Positions 46,101 through 57,148 of a stretch of 64,000 bases of DNA are shown here, piece by piece; positions within the stretch are counted from its first letter, which is position 1, and each line of letters starts with the position of its first letter. The position numbers were made by a program, and so were the translations under genes. The notes below the pieces were generated by a model. It worked only from the letters and a program-made list of their open reading frames with translations. It was not told the origin of the DNA and ran no database searches. The stretch is from contig JAKJHU010000385.1 of assembly GCA_022316685.1 (NCBI GenBank), positions 124,001 through 188,000 of the forward strand, read 5' to 3'. Source of the DNA: Progne subis subis (taxonomy: Eukaryota > Chordata > Aves > Passeriformes > Hirundinidae).

Positions 46101-47147
46101 AGGAAGGTGCACCAAGCATTGAAAATTCTACCTCAGTGCTTGCTGCAACCACCTTGCCTAACACTGTTCAACAAGCCAAACTGAGTCATGCATTTTTTCA
46201 CCAAAATGCACAAGCAATCAAACGAGATTTTCACCTTACCCTAGAACAAGCACAAAATATTGTACGAGCTTGCCCAAACTGTCAGCAAGTTCAACCTCTC
46301 CCCTCCTCAGGAGCCACCAACCCAAGGGGGTTGGAAAGTTTACAGAAATGGCAAACAGATGTTACTAAGTACCCCTCTTTTGGAAAACTTAAAAATATCC
46401 ATGTCTCTATTGATACATTTTCAAATGCAGTTTTTGCTTCTGTACATGCAGGAGAAACAGCTAAGCATGTTTGCCAGCATTTTTCACAAGCTTTCTCCTA
46501 TTTAGGTGTCCCCCAAGAAATTAAAACTGATAATGGTCCTTCATACACCTCACAAGAATTAGCTGCATTCCTGAATGATTGGGGTGTTTCGCCATACATT
46601 TGGCATTCCTTATTCTCCCACGAGTCAAGGAATCATAGAAGGAACACATCAAACTCTAAAACGCATTTTAGATCAACAGAAAGGGGGAGAAGACCAGGCT
46701 GCACCTCAAAAGAGGTTGAATAAAACCCTCTATGTTTATAATTTTCTGAACAGCTCTGCAGAAGAGCCAGACCCCCCCATTCACAGACATTTCTTAAACA
46801 ATAAGAAAGCAAAACTGAAGGAGAACCCCCCAGTTTTAATTAAAAACCTAGATTCAGGACAAATTGAAGGACCATACAATCTTATAACATGGGGGAAGGG
46901 GTTTGCGTGTGTCTCCACAGAAAAAGGACTCCGGTGGATTCCAGCAAAGAACGTGAAACCGTACCACGCATCGAAGCCCGCTGAGACCCCCACATCAGCC
47001 AGTACTTGCTGCAGACCAAGAAGCAAGCACCCAGACCTGAGCTGCGCAGAATCACCAGGAGAAGATGATCCGCCAAAAGCAGCCCAAGAAAAGACTGAAG
47101 TTTTATCATTTGCGCGCGTGCATGTTACTTTTGTTCTTTTGTTTTAG
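46101..47147 (+). pseudogene. B provirus integrase, frameshifted
   Basis: The N-terminal zinc-binding pattern is seen as HAFFHQNAQAIKRDFHL with CPNC. The catalytic core follows, with WQTDVTKYPSFGKL and EIKTDNGPSY. The frame is then lost near 46600, and the third acidic residue (GIIEGTHQTLKRIL) lies in the next frame, which is open to 47147 through a C-terminal domain (GPYNLITWGKGFACVS). It overlaps the start of env by 83 bases. Confidence 0.83.
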
Positions 47148-48447
47148 TTCTTGTAGTCAAGCTTTACCTGTAAGTCAACCAAAGACAAATGTCTGGGTTG
47201 CTTTAGCCAAGTCTGCAGGCTCTGATACCATCTGTCTATCCGACACAAGCCCTGACAAACCTTTTTCGACCTGTTTAGTCGGAGTGCCTCTTCCAGAAGG
47301 TTTTGACAATGTTACTTTTGACAAATACTGGCCATATGATGATCATCACATATCCCCAACTCCCAGCCAAAAACACCAAACTTATATTGACAATTCTAAA
47401 GTTGATAAATCTGACCTCCAAGAACTAGAAATCCTAGGCTCATTAACTATGAGCACCTGTTACTTCTTTCATTTCCGAGGAGAAAATGACCCTCATTTAA
47501 ACGTTACCCCTTATCACCCAGTTTATAGCAACATGACTTCTTGGTGCAATCAAACTAAGCTTCTCATGTATGATGAGCCCCACGCAGATCGCTTTAACAA
47601 ACTTCCTATTCGGTTTCCTAAAGGGATTTGGCTCATCTGTGGAGACAGGGCCTGGCAAGGTATACCTTCAAAAATAGATGGTGGTCCTTGTGCCATGGGA
47701 CAACTTACAATAATTGCTCCCAGTGTCAAAAGAGCAGTCAAAAAGAAAAGCAGGAGGATTAGATCCTCCTGGGGACATGAATATGAGACCAACTGTGATA
47801 GTAATTTCCATCCTTGGAACTCAGGAGAGTCAATTGCTGCTAGCATTTTCCTGCCTCAGCTGAGCTCCGCAATTGCCCTAAAACAACTGAACAAGTTAGG
47901 ATGCTGGCTCATCAAAGAAGTAAATGCCACCTCTACTATGATCAGTGACTTGCTAACAGATGAAGAAGCAATCAGACATGCCACTTTACAAAACAGAGCT
48001 GCCATTGACTACCTTCTTCTGGCACATGGACATGGTTGTGAAGATTTTGAAGGTTTGTGCTGCATGAATTTATCTGATCACTCTGTTTCCATTCATAAAC
48101 AGTTGCAAGAATTGAGAGATTTAGCTAGCCAAATTACAATAGATGACCCATCTTGGCTGGACAATTTGTTTAACGGTTTGAGCTTTGCACCTTGGCTAAA
48201 GGAACTTTGTAAGATAGGTTTGATTGTTCTAATAGTAGTAATTGTAGTTTTAGTAGAGGTTCCCTGCATACTTCAGTGTGTGCAAAAAGTAATGAGTAAG
48301 ACAGTGTCTAGCGTTTTAGTTGTTAATAAGAACGGGGGAGGTGTTGGGAAGGATGAAGCCAGAAAGCCCTATAAATATGATTGCTTGGATTCTGAGAATG
48401 TAAGACCTGTAACTGAGATAGAATTGAAAGTAAGTTTTGATGTTTAA
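47065..48447 (+). CDS. B provirus env: alpharetrovirus-like, open reading frame of 460 codons
   Basis: Envelope precursor with a hydrophobic signal region (ACMLLLFFCFSSCSQA). The surface part is short (about 230 residues, below the usual length for alpharetroviruses) with several N-glycosylation sites and CGDRAWQGIPSKIDGGPC. A basic cleavage region KKKSRRIR comes next. The fusion domain is followed by LQNRAAIDYLLLAHGHGCED with the CX6CC knot (CEDFEGLCC), and a membrane span IGLIVLIVVIVVLVEVPCIL. The last 35 codons lie inside the 3' LTR. No stop or frameshift is visible, unlike gag and pol of the same provirus and unlike the env fragment at 25812-26543. Retention by chance, recent origin or host use are all possible. 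Expression is unknown. Confidence 0.85.
   Translation: MIRQKQPKKRLKFYHLRACMLLLFFCFSSCSQALPVSQPKTNVWVALAKSAGSDTICLSDTSPDKPFSTCLVGVPLPEGFDNVTFDKYWPYDDHHISPTPSQKHQTYIDNSKVDKSDLQELEILGSLTMSTCYFFHFRGENDPHLNVTPYHPVYSNMTSWCNQTKLLMYDEPHADRFNKLPIRFPKGIWLICGDRAWQGIPSKIDGGPCAMGQLTIIAPSVKRAVKKKSRRIRSSWGHEYETNCDSNFHPWNSGESIAASIFLPQLSSAIALKQLNKLGCWLIKEVNATSTMISDLLTDEEAIRHATLQNRAAIDYLLLAHGHGCEDFEGLCCMNLSDHSVSIHKQLQELRDLASQITIDDPSWLDNLFNGLSFAPWLKELCKIGLIVLIVVIVVLVEVPCILQCVQKVMSKTVSSVLVVNKNGGGVGKDEARKPYKYDCLDSENVRPVTEIELKVSFDV
48328..48341 (+). promoter_or_regulatory. B provirus polypurine tract
   Basis: AAGAACGGGGGAGG (48328-48341) directly before the LTR start TGTTGGG at 48342. It primes plus-strand synthesis in retroviruses. 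Confidence 0.75.
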
Positions 48448-48871
48448 AATGTCCTAGCTGCTGATGCCTGAGAAAACAACCCCCAATGTATGATTCATCC
48501 CACACGTGTAACTCTCCCTAAAGTAGCAAGTGTCTGTAGCCCCATTGGCACAAGCCTGCTACAGTCCACCTCGAGACCTCTTATCAGAGGGCTGCGAGAG
48601 TGGGCCGCGTTCTTTCTGCTTCTCTCTTGTCTCTGTGTGCTCTCCTCCTTTGCTCTTCTCTTTTGCATCTTGCTCTTGGAATTTCTTTATCACTCACTGC
48701 CCCCATTTACCAAGGCCTTGCTGCAGCGGCGCCTGGCAGCTCTGGGAAAAGCCTCACACTCTACACAATAAACCGCTCCTGCTACAACCCAACTTCAGAG
48801 ATCTCTCGTCCAGACCCATACACACCATCCTGGAGTCTTCAACAGCAGGAGGGAACAGGCATTTTTCGACA
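48342..48871 (+). repeat. B provirus 3' LTR (530 bp), divergent
   Basis: TGTTGGGAAGG to GGCATTTTTCGACA. It differs at many places from the LTRs at 39355 and 25399, which agree with each other: CTAGCTGCTGATGCCTGAGA here against ACTAGATGCCTGCAAAAAC, and a longer pyrimidine stretch in the middle. The outer flank is not array sequence and does not start ATGGGC. Confidence 0.9.
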
Positions 48872-49200
48872 AGAAGCTAAATGCATTATTAGAAGAAATA
48901 AAAAGAGATGCTATTAAAATATCCAATAGCACATCCACTGAGCTCCAACAAACACAATGAGGCTTTACAGAACTGCATGGCCTTGGATTATCTGCTTGCT
49001 GACCAAGGAGGAACCTGTGCTATTCTAGGACAGGAATGTTGCAGGAATCAGTGTTGTGTTTGAAGTCCAACAATCAGGAATCACCTCAATTGAAAGATCA
49101 GGAGAAAGAGGCAGAAAGAAGAATTGGGATTGGCTTCCAAATTGGAGGCTGCTGCAAAATGCATTCATGGCAGTCACTGTAATCACTGCAGAGTGAGAAC
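48872..49200 (+). pseudogene. relic of a gamma-type env transmembrane region
   Basis: Fragments in changing frames: LNALLEEIKRDAIKISNSTS, then MALDYLLADQGGTCAILGQE and CCRNQC (ISU-like region and the CX6CC knot of a gammaretrovirus-type env). It belongs to a different ERV from the B provirus. The boundaries are approximate. Confidence 0.65.
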
Positions 49201-50355
49201 TTGGTGTGTTATATTTCCATGTTGGAGTTGTTGTTGGGAAATGGAGTATTGAGGCTTGTCTAAAAAGAGACACAGTCTCAAGAAACAAGGGATGTTTGAT
49301 AAAGAACAGAGAATAGCAACTCATTAGGCATGTTTTGAAAGGAATGTGAATTATAGCTCTGAGTAATGAATGTGAAGAGCATGTCATTGAAGAACAAGAG
49401 ATGATGCCTTTATGCATAAAAATCTAAACTCTATTATCAAAAGAATTGGTATGAAATTTGTAGCTCATCTGTAGGTCAAAGTACTGATTGAAGTATTGAG
49501 ACCCGAACACCAGGCCCTGATGCAAGGCTGACCTCTAGATGAACATTCCAACCAAATGTTATATTTTGTATCTGCTCATTAACAAAAGCATTATTAGCAA
49601 TATGATCTCGGTATGTGTTCATTGGTGAAACATGGATTTAGCTTTCTTTATTTGGAAAACCAGGTCTAATCTGGCTTTGTTTGGGGCTCTGGGATCAAAG
49701 TCAACTCCCTTGGTTCCTCCTTGAGCCCTGGCCAGGCTTTGGGAGAAACCAAATGGAGAATGAAACCAGATGTTCCCACACTAGAAGTGGTGTCAGCTAC
49801 TTGTTTAACACTGTAAAAGCTGGGCCCTCTCCCAGCGAGGTTGGATCCTCACTGTCTGCAAAGGTGGGTGCACCTGCAGGAATTCTCAGTGTCCAAGAGT
49901 TGCTCCCCAGTCTTTGCTTGTGAAAGGGTTAAAAGCACTGTGCCTGGGCATCCTTGGGCAAGAATAAGATACACATGGAAGCTAGCAAATATTAACCACA
50001 AGCTTAAGACACAGGATGAAACTTGTCAAGAAATAGGGAAAAAATCTTGCAGAAATAAAGGACATGTTGCTAAACCAGTGAGGAAGTCACTGAAATGGCA
50101 AACAAGAGACTGTACATGCCTAGAGGAGAAAGATGAAAAGGGCACGGCGATGAAGACGTCCAGCCTTCATCAGGGGACCACTGAGGAAGATGCAGAGCCT
50201 TCCTCAGTGCCACCACCAGGGTGCTGTGCCTGTGCCTCACCTATGATAATGATAGTAATGAGTTCTAAGAAATAGTTTACATAACCCCACCTTTTCTAAG
50301 GAAAACTACAACTATGCATAAAGTGTAACCATATATTGTCATCTGCTGTGTGCCT
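49201..50355. other. no gene seen
   Basis: AT-rich to 49700, then mixed. Probably continues the older gamma-type ERV relic, but no LTR or open frame could be fixed. The short frame at 49841-50275 has no known motif. Confidence 0.35.
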
Positions 50356-50649
50356 TGCTGCCTCCGCTGAGGCGTAGCGACCTGGTTCCAGGAACAACAC
50401 GGCAGCCACACCCAGGCTGCTCGGGCCACCAGCTCACAGACACCAATGCTGTGGACGGCTAATGGCATTTATTAACTGATTACATGGAGCTATAAAACCT
50501 CTGTTTGCTACATCATATCCGTCTGCTTACGTTGCAAGTTATGTGTTGCTTACCTTATCAGGGACACTAAACAACTAAGTGTTGAGGGAGGGGTTCTGTC
50601 TGCCCGTACAATGCGATATCTTCCGACCGCCTGTCCCTAATCACCCATA
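50356..50649 (-). repeat. C2 element 3' LTR
   Basis: TGCTGCCTCC on the left and TCACCCATA at the inner end (terminal CA changed to TA), followed by the polypurine tract (minus sense GGGGGGCGGGAGA). About 294 bp. The left flank is unrelated to the right flank of the element. Confidence 0.85.
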
Positions 50650-50773
50650 TCTCCCGCCCCCCATGATTAAGTAAAACACCTATAAAAGTATAAATGTTAT
50701 AAAAAATGCAAAAGCTGTTAAAGTTAGTATAATAGGATACAAAGTAATATAACATGTTAGTAATAAGTGCACT

Positions 50774-51990
50774 TCATGGTAATTGCGGGCGTTTGACAAA
50801 TAGGGGGTCGACTTTCTCTAAACGGCTTCTAACAAACGACAGTAACTTGTTCAAAATGCAAGGCCCAAAAATTAATATCAAGAGTATCATGGTGAGAGGG
50901 ACTATTAGGGTGGAAACAAGGGTGGCCAGCCATGGGACTGATTGAACCATGACTCGAACCATCCTTGTTGGGCCTCTCTCTCTCTCTTTCTCTGGGCCAG
51001 TCTTTCTCTCAGTTCGGCCATGGAGTCTCGCACGACTCCGGTATGGTCTGCATAAAAACAGCATTCTTCTCTCAAGGCGGCACACAGGCCTCCTTGCTGC
51101 ATGAGCAAGAGGTCCAGTCCTCGCCGGTTCTGCAGGACGACTTCTGAAAGCGAGGAGATAGATTCCTCCAGAGAGGAGATGGATTTTTCAATTCTTAACA
51201 AGTCCTCATCAATTGTCATTTGCAGCTGAGAAAGTCCTTGGTGTTGGGTCACGAGAGCTGAAACACCTGTGGCTGTACCGGCAGATCCTAGGCCAAGGAG
51301 CATTGCAATGGTTATACCTGTCATTACTTCTCTTTTGTGGAGCTGGATGGTTTCTTCTAAAAAGCGATACAATTCTTCTTCTTGGTGATACAGGACTCTA
51401 GGAACAATCAGAACTTGGACACAAAAGTCAGCAAGGTTATTGAATTTACCAAGGTACACACAGGGGGTTATTCCAGATTGTTGACAAACCCACATTCCTG
51501 GTATGAATGGGACTGCCCACTTATCAGTTTTTGGCTAGGTTGGATGAACTCAGCAAAGTTTCCCATCTGCTTTGCTAAGGTTACATTGCCAAAGCACTTG
51601 CCTCGGCCTGTGCTTGACTCAGGTAATTTCCCTCCGGGGGGTGTCCCATCTACAGTTATGTGGATTATCTGCTGCAGAATATTTGAAAGGAACATCAAGG
51701 GTGACACCCTCATAAAAAGGAGGTTCTGCATTATAACACAACCAGCATGATTTTGTAAAGTTTGGATTGGATTGGTTCAACGACAAAAAGGTAGCATTTA
51801 ACACACTAAGAAAATGGATTGTAAGGATCTGACTTAGGTTTTTCATAGACAGCTAAAGGACTGAATGAGGAGGAGTGCCAGGTGTGGCCTCTCTCCTGTG
51901 TCTGCATGCTGTGAGAATCTGATAGGGTCTAATTGATTGGGGTACTGAAGGTAGGATCTGATAATTTGCATGTTCACAATTTAAATGCCT
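50774..51990 (-). pseudogene. C2 env, gamma-type, multiple frameshifts
   Basis: Same gene as the C1 env, split over at least four frames (51846-51619, 51731-51468, 51495-50905, 51085-50774) by one- and two-base indels. CWLC, the fusion-peptide-like stretch and an intact CX6CC (CAALREECC) are readable. It joins truncated gag at the same place as in C1. Confidence 0.82.
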
Positions 51991-53960
51991 GGCTGCATTT
52001 AAAGCATGCCATTTCACTAGTTATTGCGGTACGGACGGCTGCTTGGATTGGGGCAAAATGTTCCTCTTTTGCAACATGCCTGATCATGTCTGCGAGGTTG
52101 GACCCGGGTGGTAATGATCTTAAAATGTCCTTAGTGGCTGAATTGCATTGTTGGCGCAAAAACTCTGCTAACACAGGCCCTTTGCCTCTGAAGGCAAAGC
52201 TGAGGAGTCAAGTGCTGCTTGGAGCCGATCTACAAATTGTGTAAAACTCTCACTTTGCTTTATTGTGGACCATGATGATGGTTTAGCAATGACCATGGAA
52301 GCAGAGCGGATGGCTTCCCTGGCAGCACGGGTAGTTGTCATGACCTCGTGGGCCCGTAGGCCCTCGGCTTGTGCCTGGGGGGTGATCATGGTTGGGTCTG
52401 TGCCCATGAGCCGCTGAAGGCTGGAGCCATATAGAGGATGATCCGGACCAGTGACCAGAGCTAGTTGCTTTGCACAATTGTCCTCCCACTCTTGTTTAAA
52501 AACTATCATCCCTGCCCCATCAAAATCAGTCTGCAGGTTTGCTTTATGTCAAATGGGAGCATGTCATCCCCTCCAAAAACACTATCAATGAGAGTGGAAA
52601 CCATAGCTGAATTGATCCCTCTGTCAGTGATTGCTTTAACAATTGCTTGAACATCCTTAGGTTTACTGGTGAGTACGTTCTCTGGTTTCCACCTGCCCCC
52701 CCCACTCGGACTGGAAAAGCCAGTGTGGCCGATGGACCCCAATTGGCACATGCGACTTTTATTTTCCTCCAGTCTGTGAGAGGAGTTCGTTCTTTTTCTG
52801 ACTTCCCCTCAACCCGAGTAGAAACATTGTTGTTACTGATTTTATATACTGTTACTTCTTCTTTGTCGGAGCCAGAGCCAGAGCCGGCAGCGGAGGACTG
52901 GCTGTCCCAGTCCCAGCTTGAGTCCAATTCAGAGCCGGAAGTCGACTGACTGGCTGCTTCCGGGCTCTGGACCCTTTTGGTCGGGCTCCGACCTCGCCCC
53001 TTTCCCTCAGGCTGGGCCGTCCCTTCCCTTGGGCCCCGCTCCTTTCCCTCAGGGCTGGGACCGTCCTTCCCTCTTGGCCCCCTCCTTTCCCTCAGGGCTG
53101 AGCCTCCCCTTTCTTCTCCCCTTTAAACTGTGTACCTTAAAAGAATGTGCTTTTTGGCAAGCGTTCTGACTAGCTTTAATTCCCTCTTTCTTCTGTTTGC
53201 GTGTGCCCGCGCTATCAAACAAGCTGTTGGCAGCAGGCACACTGTGTAAAAAACTTTCTTTGTTTGCTGGTTCTTGGTTGTCTGCCAAATATTCCGATTT
53301 AGTTACATTCTTGTTTTCTCCCAGCGATTTAACGCAATCTCCTGCCATATAGGGTGGAGGTCCCCCCTCAGCCCCCTCTACCAGCGACCCCCCAGCAGAA
53401 TTTTTGGCAATATTCCTAGCTTCCTCAGTTAATTGATCATAAAACAATTTTACCTGATTTTTTTCTTTAGCAGCTAACTCTGGACTTGAAGGCTTTGAAG
53501 GAAGATTTTGTTCCTGCAAGCCTCCGCACTCATTAGGACAAACTTTATCAGCAGTCTGAACAGACTCATTGTCTTTCAGACCGCATTTTCCTACACTCTG
53601 ATAATCCCCTTTAAAATTTTCCTCTGAAAAAGTTTCTTCTAAAACAGTTTGCATCGCAGCTCCTACACCGAGCTGCGGCGTAAATTTTAGACAATTCTGT
53701 GCAGCTTTCCAGGTCTCTTGTTCCTGCAAAGCCTTCTGCAAAGATTGCACAACCCTCCCCCATGACTTAAGATACTTTGCCGACCCTGAAACATAGTTTC
53801 CTCGGCTAAAGCTTTCTACACCGATCCCAAATATCTGGGTGGAGAATTTCCACCTGACGATCGATGATACTAAGTTGCAAAAGCCTCCTCACTGCGAGGG
53901 TAAAATCTTTTGCTTTACAATCAATTCCCCACTTTTATGAATCTGAGATACGACCTTCAT
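51960..53960 (-). pseudogene. C2 gag, beta-like, multiple frameshifts, no pol
   Basis: Counterpart of C1 gag. Readable pieces are 53750-53049 (N-terminal), 52927-52544, 52509-52168 and 52174-51974 (capsid, with SESFTQFVDRLQA). The nucleocapsid ends after CFKC as in C1. Many differences from C1 are single missing bases. The 44-bp repeat is reduced to about three poor units (52990-53110). Confidence 0.8.
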
Positions 53961-54064
53961 GAGGGCTTCCATCCTCTCACGGGTCCTGAGGCATCCCCCT
54001 CACCGAGCTGGCCCGCCGCTCGGCCGTCGTTCACCCGTCCAGGGACTCCCGATCTCCGGGCGAC

Positions 54065-54084
54065 TCCCAGGGGTTTCGGCACCA
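54065..54084 (-). promoter_or_regulatory. C2 primer binding site, tRNA-Phe type
   Basis: Minus sense TGGTGCCGAAACCCCTGGGA, the same sequence as in C1 including the CT insertion. Confidence 0.75.
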
Positions 54085-54086
54085 CT

Positions 54087-54374
54087 TGCTGCCTCCGCTG
54101 AGGCGTAGCGACCTGGTTCGGGAACAACACGGCAGCCACACCAGGCTGCTCGGGCCACCAGCTCACAGACACCAGTGTGGTGGACGGCTAATGGCGTTTA
54201 TTACTGTTACATGGAGTTATAAAACCTCTGTTTGCTACATCACATCCCTGCTTACGTTACAAGTTATGTGTTGCTTACCTTATCAGGGACACTAAACAAC
54301 TAAGTGTTGAGGGAGGGGTTCTGTCTGCCCGTACAACGCGATATCTTCCGACCGCCTGTCCCTAATCTCCCACA
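54087..54374 (-). repeat. C2 element 5' LTR
   Basis: TGCTGCCTCC to ATCTCCCACA. The outer flank GGGCTGTGACCCCCCACTGC is the same array-unit position as at the C1 junction (30711), so both come from one insertion that was copied together with the array. Confidence 0.88.
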
Positions 54375-55770
54375 GGGCTGTGACCCCCCACTGCCACCAA
54401 AGGCTACGGCGGCTGCCTTGCCGGCACGGTGGGCTGTGGAGCACACTTTGGGGAGCAGAGGGGACACAAGGCAGGCCTCCACTGAAGGGCTAGCCTGTGT
54501 GGGAAGAGCGGGCAGAGTGAAGGGACGCAGGACGCTGCGAGTGGGGCAGTTGAAAGCAACAGCTGAGGACAGCCGAAAGGCCAAAGAGAGCAGAAGAACT
54601 TGTTGCACATGAGGAGTGGGGGCTGAAGGTGTGTGCTGGCCTTTTGCCGGTGCCTCAGAGGGACGGCAACCTGAGCACGTGAGCAATGGGAACAAAGACA
54701 CGCAGAGCTCCTTATGTGTCCAGAACATGTGCCTGTTGCTGCGTGGGCAGCTGTGTGAGCTGCTGCCATGAGAGCCAGGGGCTCTGAGGGCACGCTGTCC
54801 CTCTTCCCTCAAGGGGAAGGACAGCACAGCTGCCGGAGCTGCTTGCCAGGGTGCGTGCGCTTTCATCGCTGCCTTGCAGCAATGGGTTGGGAGTTGCCAG
54901 TGCCCGGAGCCAAGCTGTCCCTCTCCCGCTGTGTGACTCGCAGCAGGCTGGAAGCAGCGCTAGCACGGCCGGCTGCTGCCCCTGCCTGGCGACAGCAGAG
55001 GCTGGCACGGGCAGCCTCTTGCCAGACTGCAGGTGGCCCAGGCAGGACTGGGCTTTCCGTCGGCAGAGATGCCCAAGGGATGGGGCCGGGCCCATGCGAG
55101 CTGTGGCCATCACTCTGGTGATCCAGCGGCAGCACTAATCCTGCCCACTTACAGCAGCTGGGACTGAGCAGCCAGACACGTAGCCTGAGCCTGTGGAATG
55201 AAGCTGCCAGGCAGGGCCAGACCTGGAGCAGGGATTCCACTCCTGGTGTGGCCAGCACATCAGGCCATGCAAGTGTTGCAGCAAGTGCAGAGGAGGCCAG
55301 CGGGTTGCTAAGGTGAGCAGCTCTCCTGTGGAGACAGCTTGAGAGAGATGGAGCTGCTCAGGCTGGAGAAGAGAAGGTTGTGCGGAGGCCTCCCAGTGCC
55401 TTGCAGTGTCGCCAGGAGCTCGTAGGGAGCTGCAGAGGCATTCTGTGACAGCAATTGTAGTGAGAGGCTAAGGGGTTGGAGCTGCAGGCAGGTGGGGAGA
55501 GCTGCCTGGGCATGGGGAACTGCAGCCGCCTTTGTGTCTGCAGGATCTTCTCCGGCACAGGCAGAGGCTGTTCCCAGCCAGCAGTTCCACAGCCTTGGGG
55601 GAGCCATGGGCTAGGCATTGTTGGCACCTGACCTCTTCCTGATGTGGCCCGGGCTCCTGGGAGAGCTTGGCTGCCACAGCCTGGGCTCCCATTTTCAGTG
55701 GCAGGCCTTTCCTGGCCATCAGCGCCCTGTGCCTGAGTGGGTCTTGCCGGCCCTGAGGCAGGCGGTGCTG
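54375..55770 (+). repeat. partial array unit upstream of p3
   Basis: Counterpart of 30711-32121, with scattered one-base deletions. CR1-like relic at about 55270-55480. The opposite-strand 78-codon frame starts near 55719 but is frameshifted downstream. Confidence 0.8.
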
Positions 55771-55871
55771 TGAGGTCACAAATGGCGTGACAGCGGCCTG
55801 AGGCTGGGCTGTGATGTCACGCCGTGTGGCGGCCCCAGCATTGTGAGGTCACCGGGCCATCCCTATATAAG
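55771..55871 (+). promoter_or_regulatory. promoter of p3: TATATAAG plus three TGAnGTCA sites
   Basis: TGAGGTCA at 55771-55778 and TATATAAG at 55864-55871. Both inverted arms are perfect. Confidence 0.68.
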
Positions 55872-55905
55872 GCGGGCCGGCCCCACAGCCGCCAGTGCAG
55901 TGGCG

Positions 55906-57143
55906 ATGGCACGTGTCGGAGCCGTGAGCGACGTCAGCGTCCTGCTGGCTGCACTTGCCCTGCTGCTGGCCACGGTGGCTGTCCGCTGGGTCATTGGCCA
56001 CCGGGCACGGCAGGGCCGGCAGGCCGGGACTCGGAGGCCGCGCAAGCAGCTCGGGGGCCGGGCCAGGGGCCCAGGCAGGAGCCCAGGAGCCCCTGTGGCT
56101 GCCAGGGCCTCCGGGCCTGGCGCAAGCCCTCGGAAGCGTCCCGATGCTCCCGCCACTTGCCCCAAGGGACCCGGCAGCTGCGGCCCCTGCTCAGCGTGGC
56201 CAAGGAGCTGCAGGGGCTGATGCTGCTGCTCCGGGCTCACCGTGGGACATGGGCTCCGCTTCATCCTGCCATGTGGCGGGCGCTGTGGGTGCACCTGCAG
56301 CAGCTGGGCAAGCGAGGCCACCTGCCCTGCTGTGCCTCGTCCCGCTGCTCCGGGCGCTTCTGTGCCTCTGGCAGGCTCCTCCCAGCCAGAGGGGCCATTC
56401 CTGGCACAGCTTCCAGCCCTTCCAGGAGATTGTGTTGGACACCAAGCATCCCTGGGAGAAGCTCGGCCCGGCCCACATCCAGCCTTCCGGGAGCTTCCAC
56501 CGCCTCTGACGGCCTCCAACCCTGCAAGTCCCTCCCTGCTCTCAACCACCTCCCTCCCTCGCAGAACCTCCCCAGCGCCGAGACGCCGCCTCCCTCCCAG
56601 CAGCTTGCCACAGCCTCCATCCCTGCTGAGAGCCCCCAGCCCTTCAAGATCCTGCGCCTGCCAAGACCTGTCCTGGCGCCCAGTTCCTGCCTCCCTCCCA
56701 CACATTCCCTCCTGGAGGCCTCCAGCCCTCCCGGCCTCTCAGGAAAGCCTCCGCGCCTGCGCAGCCTGAGCAAGCGCTGGACACCTCCTCCTGCTCCCTT
56801 CCACATCAACAGCATCCCGTGCACATCGAGAGCCCCGGCGTGTCCCAGGGCACTGACACGGCCAGGGAAAGCTGGAAGCACAAACAGGAGCCCAGCTGGA
56901 GAAGGAGAGGCATTCCCAGGAGCAGGTGGCTGAGCCACAAGCATCCTGCAGCCACCAGTGTCCAGCGCAGGGCTCCAGGATGCTGTGCCTGACTCAGGCA
57001 GCAACAGCCCCAGCTGGGTGGCACAGACGGCGCCCACGAGACCATGGCGCTTGCGTGGTCTCCAGGAGGCTGCCCCGAGACGGTCCCCGCAGCCCAGGCA
57101 GGTGGTCACAGGCCTCGGAGGGCCCTTCCACCCTAGGTGTTAA
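55906..57143 (+). pseudogene. array gene copy p3: one-base deletion after CGPC
   Basis: The membrane segment and basic part are as in p1. Then CCTGCTCAGCG stands where p1 has CCTGCGTCAGCG (about 56189), and the frame closes at 56220. The p1-type frame continues one phase over, to 56933. Further single-base losses follow before the usual TGTTAA/AATAAA end (57138-57148). The deletion is shared with p4. Confidence 0.55.
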
Positions 57144-57148
57144 ATAAA

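Noticed and set aside
55824..56933. 369-codon frame in p3 starting MWRPQHCEVTG
   Set aside because: It begins upstream of the TATA box and only reads the p1-type protein after a one-base loss. It is a by-product of the frameshift.
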